This document shows, piece after piece, positions 14,075-19,657 of a stretch of 19,657 bases of DNA. How positions within the stretch are numbered: position 1 is the stretch's first letter; every line of letters begins with the position of its first letter. A model generated the notes under the pieces. The model did no database searches and had not been told where the DNA came from. It saw only the letters and a list, made by a program, of their open reading frames with translations. Made by a program: the position numbers and the translations under genes. Source of the stretch: Eubacterium sp. UBA5416 (GTDB lineage: Bacteria; Bacillota; Clostridia; Lachnospirales; Lachnospiraceae); the NCBI GenBank assembly GCA_002409525.1, contig DHNM01000044.1, forward strand, positions 9,749-29,405, written 5' to 3'.

Positions 14075-15270
14075 GCCTGTACCCCTTTCTTTTGTTCCAG
14101 CTTTTTGATTAGCTGCGGAACAATATCATAAAGATCACCGACCAGACAGTAATGTGCCGTCTTAAATATCGGAGCTTTCGGATCTTTGTTAATTGCAAAG
14201 ATATTTTCTGAATGATTCATTCCTGCAACAAACTGTACAGAACCGGATACCCCGCAGGTGATAATCAATTTCGGTCTTACCGTTCGTCCGCTGAGTCCAA
14301 TCTGGTATTTCGCATCCATCCAGCCATTTTCCATCATCGGTCTTGTACAGGCCAGCTGCCCGCCGAGCAGCTCTGCCAGATGTTCGAGCATCTTCAGATC
14401 TTCTTTTTTCTTCACACCACGCCCTGCAGCAACCAGAATATCGGAGTTTTCTATAAACTGTTCTTTTTCTTTCGGAATAATATCCAGCACCTTTACATGC
14501 GATATCAGTTTATCATCGGGAATCTCTTCCTTTACAATCTCACCGGACTCCTCTTCTTTCCTTACAGGTGCATTCATGATCTTATAACGAACCGTAGACA
14601 TCTGAGGCCTGTGGTTTGGTGTCTTAATATGAGCCATGATATTTCCGCCAAATGCCGGGCGAATCTGAGATAAGTCCGTGCTCTCGTTCATCTGGAGAAC
14701 CGTGCAGTCTGCCGTAAGACCGGTATGCATTCTGGCGGCAACTCTTGGTGCAAGCTGACGTCCGACTGTCGTTGCCCCGACCAGGATGGAAGACGGTTTC
14801 ACTTTTTTGATAAAGTTTTCAAACACTGCCGTGTACGGCTCAATCTGGAAGCGTGCCAGCTCCGGTTTATCATATACATAGACTTTATCAACGCCATAGT
14901 GCAGAAGCTCTCTGCTCTTTTTCTGAATGTTGCTGCCCATGAATATGGCATAGACCGGATACCCTACTTTATCTGCCATTTCTCTTGCCTTGCCAAGAAG
15001 TTCGAATGTCACCGGATGGATGACTCCGTCCACATGATCCACATAGACAGCAATACCCTTCCATGCATCCTTGTCGATCTGTTCTTCCTTCATATCCTCA
15101 ACGTATTCCATAGCTCCTTTTGGACCCTTTTTTACGCAGAGACGACACATCTTACAGGCGGCATTGATGACTACTTTGCCGTCCTTTTCCTCCATTGCCC
15201 CGAATGGACAGATTGAGATAAGATCCTGATTATTTTTAATCTTGTCCTGATGTACAATTAATCTCGCCAT
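14071..15270 (-). CDS. lctC: Electron-transfer flavoprotein alpha subunit with N-terminal ferredoxin-like domain
   Basis: The 399-residue protein carries a short iron-sulfur domain followed by a normal EtfA. Cys21 (ICPFGAMEE) and Cys39, Cys42 and Cys45 (ACKMCRLC) can hold one [4Fe-4S] cluster; the second cluster of ordinary 2[4Fe-4S] ferredoxins is absent (the next expected Cys is Gly49 in VKKGPKGA). The middle part is the EtfA alpha/beta domain (HVDGVIHPVTFELLGKA, SILVGATTVGRQLAPRVAARM) and the C-terminus is the FAD domain (DILVAAGRGVKKKEDL, LSGRTVRPKLIITCGVSG). EtfA proteins with this extra domain are the ones found in lactate-confurcating complexes, where the cluster takes electrons from reduced ferredoxin. 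ATG with AAGGAGGG; 15 bp after etfB. It overlaps lctD by 4 bp. High confidence. Confidence 0.94.
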   Translation of the reverse strand: MARLIVHQDKIKNNQDLISICPFGAMEEKDGKVVINAACKMCRLCVKKGPKGAMEYVEDMKEEQIDKDAWKGIAVYVDHVDGVIHPVTFELLGKAREMADKVGYPVYAIFMGSNIQKKSRELLHYGVDKVYVYDKPELARFQIEPYTAVFENFIKKVKPSSILVGATTVGRQLAPRVAARMHTGLTADCTVLQMNESTDLSQIRPAFGGNIMAHIKTPNHRPQMSTVRYKIMNAPVRKEEESGEIVKEEIPDDKLISHVKVLDIIPKEKEQFIENSDILVAAGRGVKKKEDLKMLEHLAELLGGQLACTRPMMENGWMDAKYQIGLSGRTVRPKLIITCGVSGSVQFVAGMNHSENIFAINKDPKAPIFKTAHYCLVGDLYDIVPQLIKKLEQKKGVQA

Positions 15271-15285
15271 GGTTGTATACCCTCC

Positions 15286-16074
15286 TTATGCGAATTTCAT
15301 ATCTACAAGTTTGTCAAATAGTTTGTCTGCCAGCACATCGTCAGCGTCTTCCCACACCTCTTTTTTATCACTTACTTCAGGAGGAAAGATCTTCTGTACC
15401 TGTGTCGGTGACCCATTCAGGCCATAGTGTGTCTCATCTTTGTCTTTCATATCATCCAGCGACAGCACCTGAATCTTGCGTTCTCTTGTATCCTTCTTTT
15501 TCACATAAGAGGGAAGTCTCGGTGAGAAGATATCCTTGTCTACAGCCAGAAGACAGGGAAAGCTTACCTTTGCAACTTCTGTCTCACCCGGAAGATCCAT
15601 GCTGACCGTAATCCCTTCATCGTCGATTTCGTCAAGGCTTACAACGTCTGCTACACATGGAATATTCAGCCACTCAGATATCTCAGGACCTACCTGTGCT
15701 GTATCTCCGTCTGTTGTCTGCCTTCCACATAAAACCAAATCGAACGTTCCACATGCTTTGATTCCCTGCGCCAGTGTATAGCTGGTCGCCAGAACATCCG
15801 CACCGCCAAACTTCCTGTCTGACAACAGTGTGCCCGAGTCTGCTCCCATCGAATATGCCTCGCGGATCACCTGCATTGCCTGCGGCGGACCCATGGATAT
15901 GACGTGAATACTGCCACCCATCTTTTTCCTGATTCGAAGTGCTGTTTCCAGTGCATATAAATCATATGGATTCATCTTGGAAGCGGCGCCGTCCCTTTTT
16001 AACACTCCGGTAACCGGATCTACTTCAACCTTATTACTCTCCGGTACCTGTTTGATACATACTAGAATTTTCAT
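15286..16074 (-). CDS. lctB: Electron-transfer flavoprotein beta subunit
   Basis: The 262-residue EtfB partner of the downstream EtfA. It begins MKILVCIKQVPESNKVEVDP and has the nucleotide-binding stretches YALETALRIRKKMGGSIHVISMGPPQA and DLVLCGRQTTDGDTAQVGPEISEWL, characteristic of the bifurcating/confurcating EtfB group, in which this subunit binds the bifurcating FAD and NAD+. The C-terminal tail KEVWEDADDVLADKLFDKLVDMKF is the arm that contacts EtfA. It starts with ATG after GGAGG, 19 bp behind lctP, and is followed by etfA after 15 bp, so the genes are co-transcribed. The product is cytoplasmic. Together with LctC and LctD it should form the NAD-dependent, ferredoxin-driven lactate dehydrogenase. 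Confidence 0.94.
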   Translation of the reverse strand: MKILVCIKQVPESNKVEVDPVTGVLKRDGAASKMNPYDLYALETALRIRKKMGGSIHVISMGPPQAMQVIREAYSMGADSGTLLSDRKFGGADVLATSYTLAQGIKACGTFDLVLCGRQTTDGDTAQVGPEISEWLNIPCVADVVSLDEIDDEGITVSMDLPGETEVAKVSFPCLLAVDKDIFSPRLPSYVKKKDTRERKIQVLSLDDMKDKDETHYGLNGSPTQVQKIFPPEVSDKKEVWEDADDVLADKLFDKLVDMKFA

Positions 16075-16093
16075 TTATCCAAACCTCCATTTT

Positions 16094-17632
16094 TTATATC
16101 AGTATACTGCCTGCAAAGGCAATACAGCCTGCGATAATAATAAATAATAAACAATACTTCATAACTGAATTCATAATTTTACTTTCTTCCCCAGCCTGGC
16201 TGGTAGCTGCGGTTCCAATTGCAATTGTCTGAGGGGAAATCATCTTTCCTATCGTAGCACCAACTGTATTGACTGCCGCAAGCCATGCCTGACTAATCCC
16301 TAAATTGGAGGCTGTTTCAGCCTGAAGTGAACCGAATAATACATTGGAAGATGTTCCGCTTCCTGTCACAAATGTGCCAATCGCACCGACAAATGGTGAA
16401 ATAAACGGATAGAATCTTCCAGTCAGTGTAACCAGCATACCGGCAATTGCTCCGATCATTCCACTGTAACCCATGATTTTAGCCATAGCCATAATTGATA
16501 TAATGGTCAGAATTGTTTTCCACATCTGTTTCAGAGAATCTTTCAAGGCACCCCACATCTGAGTAATACCCGCTCCCTGTACTTTTCCTCCAATCACGGC
16601 TGCCAGCAATATCATCACCCCGGGCGTCGCAAGCCATGTGAACGTATAGGGTTCTGCCCCTTCTCCCCGATAGATCGGAAGAGATGTCTTCACTGAGGCA
16701 AGAGCGTCGTGCACGGGCGGTATAAGATTCGAAGTAAGCAGCAGGAAAACAAAAATCAGAATAAACGGCAGCCAGGCCTTTCCTGCTTCTTTTCCTGTGA
16801 TATGTACCTCTTCTTCTTTTTCTGTTTGAATCTCATACTCGGAATTCGTATTCTTATACCATTTTTTTGCTACAAGAACGGTAACAGCCATAGAGCAGAT
16901 GGAACCGATGATAACCGGAAGTTCCGGTCCCAGAAATCTGGCAGCCAAAAGTTCCGGTACCGCAAAAGACACACCGGAAGACAAAACCAAAGGCCATATA
17001 TCCTTTAAAGCCTTGAATGATTTCCCGGCAATCATCACCATAAGAAAGGGTGTGATCAAAATCAGCGGTAAAAGCTGAACGGTTGTATTCCAGGTTATGA
17101 CTTCACTGGAAAGCCCTGTAATCTGAGCAAGGGTGACGGTCGGAATACCAACTGATCCAAAAGCAGTGGGTGTTGCATTTGCAACCAGACAGGCTGTTGT
17201 CGCTACAATTGGAGAAAAACCCAATCCACATAACATGCTCGCCGGTATTGCAACAGCTGTTCCAAAACCCGCCATTCCTTCCATAAATCCGCCAAATCCC
17301 CAGCCGATAATTAAAAGCAGTATTCTTTTATCTTTCGATACTCCGGCCAGCATCTGCTTAATCAAATCCATACTCCCCGTGGAAATACACAGATTATATG
17401 TAAAGATGGCAGCTACAATTACAAGACTGATCGGCCATACCGCCATGGCGGCCCCCTCTAGTCCTCCTGTTACGCAATCCAGCAAAGGCATCTTCCAATA
17501 AAATACCGCCAAAACCACAGTTAATGCCAAAGCAGATGGACAGGCCTTAAACGCCGGCATTTTCAACTTACTTAGTGCAAACATCAGCCATATAATCGGA
17601 AACAATGCCAGCACAAATTCTACAACTCTCAT
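16094..17632 (-). CDS. lctP: L-lactate permease (LctP family)
   Basis: Lactate uptake protein, proton-coupled in known members. The frame opens at 17680, but the ribosome binding site GGGGAGGT lies just before an ATG at 17632, so the product starts MRVVEFVLALFPIIWLMFAL and has 512 residues. It is almost wholly hydrophobic with 12 or more membrane segments. Family signatures include GWGFGGFMEGMAGFGTAVAIPASM (near 107-130), LVANATPTAFGSVGIPT and, near the C-terminus, GTFVTGSGTSSNVLFGSLQ and VGATIGKMISPQTIAIGTAA. A soluble, charged loop with EIQTEKEEEVHITGKE separates the two halves. It is the first gene of the lct operon, 19 bp ahead of etfB, which ties the transport step to oxidation of the same substrate. 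Complete, no odd features. Confidence 0.95.
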   Translation of the reverse strand: MRVVEFVLALFPIIWLMFALSKLKMPAFKACPSALALTVVLAVFYWKMPLLDCVTGGLEGAAMAVWPISLVIVAAIFTYNLCISTGSMDLIKQMLAGVSKDKRILLLIIGWGFGGFMEGMAGFGTAVAIPASMLCGLGFSPIVATTACLVANATPTAFGSVGIPTVTLAQITGLSSEVITWNTTVQLLPLILITPFLMVMIAGKSFKALKDIWPLVLSSGVSFAVPELLAARFLGPELPVIIGSICSMAVTVLVAKKWYKNTNSEYEIQTEKEEEVHITGKEAGKAWLPFILIFVFLLLTSNLIPPVHDALASVKTSLPIYRGEGAEPYTFTWLATPGVMILLAAVIGGKVQGAGITQMWGALKDSLKQMWKTILTIISIMAMAKIMGYSGMIGAIAGMLVTLTGRFYPFISPFVGAIGTFVTGSGTSSNVLFGSLQAETASNLGISQAWLAAVNTVGATIGKMISPQTIAIGTAATSQAGEESKIMNSVMKYCLLFIIIAGCIAFAGSILI

Positions 17633-17657
17633 CAGGTTACCTCCCCATAGGACAATA

Positions 17658-17672
17658 ATTGGTTGTACCAAT
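17658..17672. promoter_or_regulatory. GntR/FadR-type operator-like palindrome in the lctP leader
   Basis: ATTGGT-TGT-ACCAAT is a perfect 6-bp inverted repeat with a 3-base centre. It matches the TGGTnnnACCA form known for PdhR/LldR-type GntR regulators that sense pyruvate or lactate. It sits about 66-80 bases after the probable lctP transcription start and 25 bp upstream of the start codon. No GntR gene is present in the window, and the divergent regulator is of the LysR type. Confidence 0.6.
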
Positions 17673-17685
17673 CCCCGCATGAAAG

Positions 17686-17710
17686 AACTTCAGCATTAAT
17701 GGCTGAAGTT
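17686..17710. repeat. Inverted repeat (leader hairpin) upstream of lctP
   Basis: AACTTCAGCAT and ATGGCTGAAGTT form a palindrome (outer 8-9 bp perfect, CATTAATG core) that would fold into a hairpin in the lctP 5' leader, about 28-52 bases after the probable start of transcription. There is no T tract after it, so it is not an obvious terminator; an operator or RNA stabiliser is possible. Confidence 0.55.
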
Positions 17711-17744
17711 ATGTGTGATTGGCTCACTAAATCTTTATAAATTA

Positions 17745-17773
17745 AGTATATTGCATTGTGATTTTAGTGTCAA
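17745..17773 (-). promoter_or_regulatory. Promoter of the lactate operon
   Basis: On the minus strand a perfect -35 box TTGACA (17773-17768) is followed after exactly 17 bp by TATACT (17750-17745). Transcription would start near 17738, giving a leader of about 105 bases before the lctP ATG. It is one of the two best sigma-A promoters in the window. Confidence 0.85.
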
Positions 17774-17778
17774 GATAT

Positions 17779-17838
17779 GTTTATATTTTCACACTATTGT
17801 CTATATTTTAACGTGATTGTTTATTTTTTGACATATTA
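17779..17838. repeat. Three tandem 20-bp direct repeats upstream of the lct promoter
   Basis: Three consecutive 20-bp units (17779-17798, 17799-17818, 17819-17838) share the plus-strand pattern GTYTATWTTTTNAC followed by six variable bases. Thirteen or more of the first fourteen positions agree pairwise apart from conservative changes. The block ends five bases upstream of the -35 box of lctP, i.e. about -40 to -100, and the period equals roughly two helical turns, as expected for an activator array on one face of the DNA. The divergent LysR protein is the most likely ligand. Confidence 0.6.
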
Positions 17839-17949
17839 GAAGGGATAATTTGCTTTCTGTGTATTTATTATTTTTCAACTATAAATCGCAGTCATTTCAT
17901 GTAATAAGCAAATTCTTATTGAATATGTATGGAAAAGAAGATTTAAATT

Positions 17950-17958
17950 TGTTATAAT
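17950..17958 (+). promoter_or_regulatory. Extended -10 promoter of the lysR gene
   Basis: TGTTATAAT (TGn plus a perfect TATAAT at 17953-17958) lies about 88 bp before the lysR start codon. No matching -35 box is visible at the correct distance, which is usual for extended -10 promoters. The rest of the 413-bp gap between lctP and lysR (17633-18045) is AT-rich, with no coding signal. Confidence 0.55.
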
Positions 17959-18045
17959 TATCATGAGCTTTGATAAAGATAAGCGCGTATTATGGATTTA
18001 GGTTGTAACATTTTGGATATTGTCTAATTAATCATGGAGGTTATT

Positions 18046-18957
18046 ATGACTTTACTACAACTCAAATATTTTATTTTAGTTTCAGAAACAGGTAATTTCA
18101 CCCGCGCAGCGGAGCAAGTCTATACATCCCAGCCGACAATAAGTCGTCAGATGCAGATGTTGGAAGACGAATTAGGCTACCCTCTTTTCGATCGAAGCAG
18201 CAAACCCATCCACCTTACCGAGCCCGGACAAATACTTTATGAAGGTGTGAAAGAAGCAATTTCAAAGATAGATGATACCATTGATATGGCAGCAATTGCA
18301 TCTGAAGGGAAAAGTGGTTCATTGTCTATTTCTTTTCAAGCCGGTTATTATTCAGAATATGCATTCTTTCCTATTATTAACAAACTTCGTCAAACCTGGC
18401 CATCACTACATATACGATGTAATAAATTATTTTCATGGGAACAAATCAAGGGACTGAAACATGACTGCATAGATGTTGCTATTGGTCTTGAAATTCCTAA
18501 CTGGGACAAATCCGGTTTTATTGTCAAACCGTTGAAAAAAGTAGAAACTCTGATTGTTATGTCTGCTCAGCATAGGTTAGCCAATAAAGAATCTCTTGAA
18601 TATGATGATCTTCGTGGGGAAACGTTTTATCTTACTGCTCCCAATGGATATCAGGTGGACAAAATTTTCAAAGGCCGTTTTGATCTTACAAATGTCCATC
18701 AGGTTGAAGTTAATTCGTCAGAAATCGCTTATTTCAAAGTATTATCGGATAACGGACTCACCATCTCAAATCCCTTTGACCCAACATTGTTAAATAATCC
18801 TCAATATCATTCTATTAAGTTTGATTCCGAATACTCTGACTCTTATGTTTGTGTCGTCAATCCCGATAATACAAATCCAGCAATACAACTTTTTCTGGAC
18901 TCAATTAATAAGTTTGTTAAACATCAGAAGGAGCCATCGATATCAAGGAGGCGGTGA
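18046..18957 (+). CDS. LysR-family transcriptional regulator, probable regulator of the lactate operon
   Basis: The frame opens at an ATG at 18034, but GGAGG lies inside those first codons, seven bases before ATG 18046, so the protein starts MTLLQLKYFILVSETGNFTR (303 residues, normal for the family). The N-terminal winged helix is clear: FTRAAEQVYTSQPTISRQMQMLEDELGYPLFDRSSKPIHLTEPGQ (about 18-62). The rest is the periplasmic-binding-protein-like effector domain (GSLSISFQAGYYSEYAFFPIINKL, DVAIGLEIPN). LysR proteins usually control the divergent neighbour and bind a substrate or intermediate of its pathway; the divergent lctP-etfB-etfA-lctD operon and the tandem repeats between them make lactate, or a related 2-hydroxyacid, the natural candidate inducer (inference). 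Its last codons form one arm of a hairpin shared with the end of the convergent gene, giving the odd C-terminus SISRRR. Confidence 0.92.
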   Translation: MTLLQLKYFILVSETGNFTRAAEQVYTSQPTISRQMQMLEDELGYPLFDRSSKPIHLTEPGQILYEGVKEAISKIDDTIDMAAIASEGKSGSLSISFQAGYYSEYAFFPIINKLRQTWPSLHIRCNKLFSWEQIKGLKHDCIDVAIGLEIPNWDKSGFIVKPLKKVETLIVMSAQHRLANKESLEYDDLRGETFYLTAPNGYQVDKIFKGRFDLTNVHQVEVNSSEIAYFKVLSDNGLTISNPFDPTLLNNPQYHSIKFDSEYSDSYVCVVNPDNTNPAIQLFLDSINKFVKHQKEPSISRRR

Positions 18958-18977
18958 TAATTAACCGCCTCCTTGAT
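18942..18977. terminator. Perfect 14-bp hairpin between convergent genes, overlapping the lysR stop
   Basis: ATCAAGGAGGCGGT (18942-18955) pairs perfectly with ACCGCCTCCTTGAT (18964-18977) around an 8-base loop. The left arm encodes the last residues of the LysR protein and the first base of its TGA; the right arm ends directly before the stop codon of the convergent membrane-protein gene. GC-rich enough to end transcription in both directions, but no T tract follows on either strand, so terminator function is likely rather than certain. Confidence 0.6.
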
Positions 18978-19657
18978 CTAATAACTGATCCCTATTTTAT
19001 GTTTTTTTGTATTCACTGCTTTTTCTTCTCGTCTAATTCTGATCACCTTAATCAGAAGTGATACAGTCATAATAATCCCTATAAAACCGGTAATCGGGAA
19101 AAGGAAATTAATAATTGCGGAAAAAGGAAGTACTCCACCGAGCACAATTCCAAATATCAGCATTCCGACAATAAAGAGCTGACTCTTCTTTGTCTTTTCC
19201 TGTCCTGCAAAAAACCAGTTATTGATGACCCACATATAACCGGCCGCAGTCGTAAAGATACCGACGAAAATAATAACCGAATAGGTCCAGCTTCCCGCCG
19301 GCCACATCTGATCTAATGCAGCGAGTGCCGGGAATGTATACATCTGATTAGTAGCAGGATTAATTAGCGTGTTAAAGTTTGTCAGCATCATAATCAAAAG
19401 AAAACTGACACAGACATAAACGCTGCCTCCGGAAAGAACTCCGGATACAACTGCTTCTTTTGAGTCCTTTGCCCTGCTTCCCAGTGTGTAATAAAAAGGA
19501 AAGCCGGATGTCAGACACATTGTTGCATATAAAATACCCTCCATCCATGGGGAGTTCAATTTATCAAGTCCAGGAATCCAGCAGAAAGGCGGCTGAGCAA
19601 AAAGATTTGCCTGCAGGATCTGCCCCTGTTCGACTGCGCTTTCAGCCATACCGGCAT
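18978..19657 (-). CDS. C-terminal part of a multi-pass membrane transporter-like protein (YkvI-like; start outside the window)
   Basis: The frame is open to the window edge, upstream of an internal Met at 19649, so this is the C-terminal 226 or so residues of a longer protein. It has about five hydrophobic segments: LYATMCLTSGFPFYYTLG, VLSGGSVYVCVSFLLIMMLT, TYSVIIFVGIFTTAAGYMWV, FIVGMLIFGIVLGGVLPF and FLFPITGFIGIIMTVSLLIKV. A basic cytoplasmic tail (RIRREEKAVNTKKHK) follows. The pattern of a loop with SRAKDSKEAVVSGVLSGG, a TFPALAAL segment and a last helix starting FPITGFIGI resembles the YkvI-type (COG3949) members of the amino-acid/polyamine/sodium-symporter superfold, whose substrates are mostly unknown. 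It converges on lysR with a hairpin in the 20-bp gap and is not obviously part of the lactate system. Membrane transporter: fairly sure; subfamily: tentative. Confidence 0.6.
   Translation of the reverse strand, partial: AGMAESAVEQGQILQANLFAQPPFCWIPGLDKLNSPWMEGILYATMCLTSGFPFYYTLGSRAKDSKEAVVSGVLSGGSVYVCVSFLLIMMLTNFNTLINPATNQMYTFPALAALDQMWPAGSWTYSVIIFVGIFTTAAGYMWVINNWFFAGQEKTKKSQLFIVGMLIFGIVLGGVLPFSAIINFLFPITGFIGIIMTVSLLIKVIRIRREEKAVNTKKHKIGISY

Noticed and set aside
14212..15216. Plus-strand open frames of 109-163 codons opposite etfA
   Set aside because: Composition of translated antisense DNA (Cys/His/Phe rich), no ribosome binding site, wholly within a conserved gene.
1..19657. CRISPR arrays, tRNA, rRNA, insertion sequences, riboswitches
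   Set aside because: No regularly spaced repeats beyond the three contiguous 20-bp units, no transposase-like frames, and no recognisable conserved RNA cores were seen on reading; a covariance-model search (Infernal/Rfam, tRNAscan) was not possible here.

Overview
The window looks like a piece of a low-to-middle-GC Firmicutes chromosome, most likely an anaerobic Clostridia/Lachnospiraceae-type bacterium. The evidence is strong AGGAGG-type ribosome binding sites, TTGACA/TATAAT-type promoters, short intergenic gaps, and a gene set typical of fermentative gut or soil anaerobes (ferredoxin-type EtfAB with a lactate dehydrogenase, LarB/LarC, arginine deiminase, Fe-alcohol dehydrogenase, LytR-CpsA-Psr protein). 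No tRNA, rRNA, CRISPR array, IS element or prophage gene was seen. The species cannot be named from the sequence.

Layout, left to right. (1) 1-2390: the 5' end of a glycoside-hydrolase-like gene read leftwards, then larC and larB (nickel-pincer cofactor synthesis for lactate racemase-type enzymes), also leftwards. larC carries only its N-terminal domain, and the larBC pair is bordered by the C-terminal remnant of a PucR/CdaR-type regulator, so this corner looks rearranged or decaying. (2) 2391-3900: a single-gene unit with a clear promoter and terminator, coding for a His-rich LVIVD-repeat beta-propeller. (3) 3913-4470: a Uma2-family endonuclease-like gene. (4) 4600-7580: a three-gene operon, amidohydrolase (deaminase type), YczE-like membrane protein and MerR-family regulator. 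Its promoter has the 19-bp spacer with internal dyad typical of MerR control, and it ends in a strong terminator. (5) 7596-12250, leftwards: an LCP cell-wall ligase with its own promoter, and an aldo/keto reductase - arginine deiminase - Fe-alcohol dehydrogenase run. (6) 12571-17773, leftwards: a complete lactate-oxidation operon, lctP (permease) - etfB - etfA - lctD, with a near-consensus promoter and a terminator. (7) 18046-18957: a divergent LysR-type regulator. (8) 18978-19657: the C-terminal part of a membrane transporter-like gene, convergent with lysR.

How the genes work together: LctP imports lactate. The LctD flavoprotein with the EtfAB pair should oxidise lactate to pyruvate with NAD+, using reduced ferredoxin to drive the uphill step (the electron-confurcating system known from Acetobacterium woodii). 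LarB/LarC belong to the cofactor route of lactate racemase, but larA and larE are not in the window and LarC lacks its C-terminal domain, so a working racemase system cannot be claimed from here. The control region of the lct operon is the richest regulatory stretch. It has three 20-bp tandem repeats just upstream of the -35 box (probable LysR sites), a perfect ATTGGT-N3-ACCAAT palindrome in the leader (the form bound by GntR/FadR-type lactate and pyruvate regulators), and a leader hairpin. This suggests dual control.
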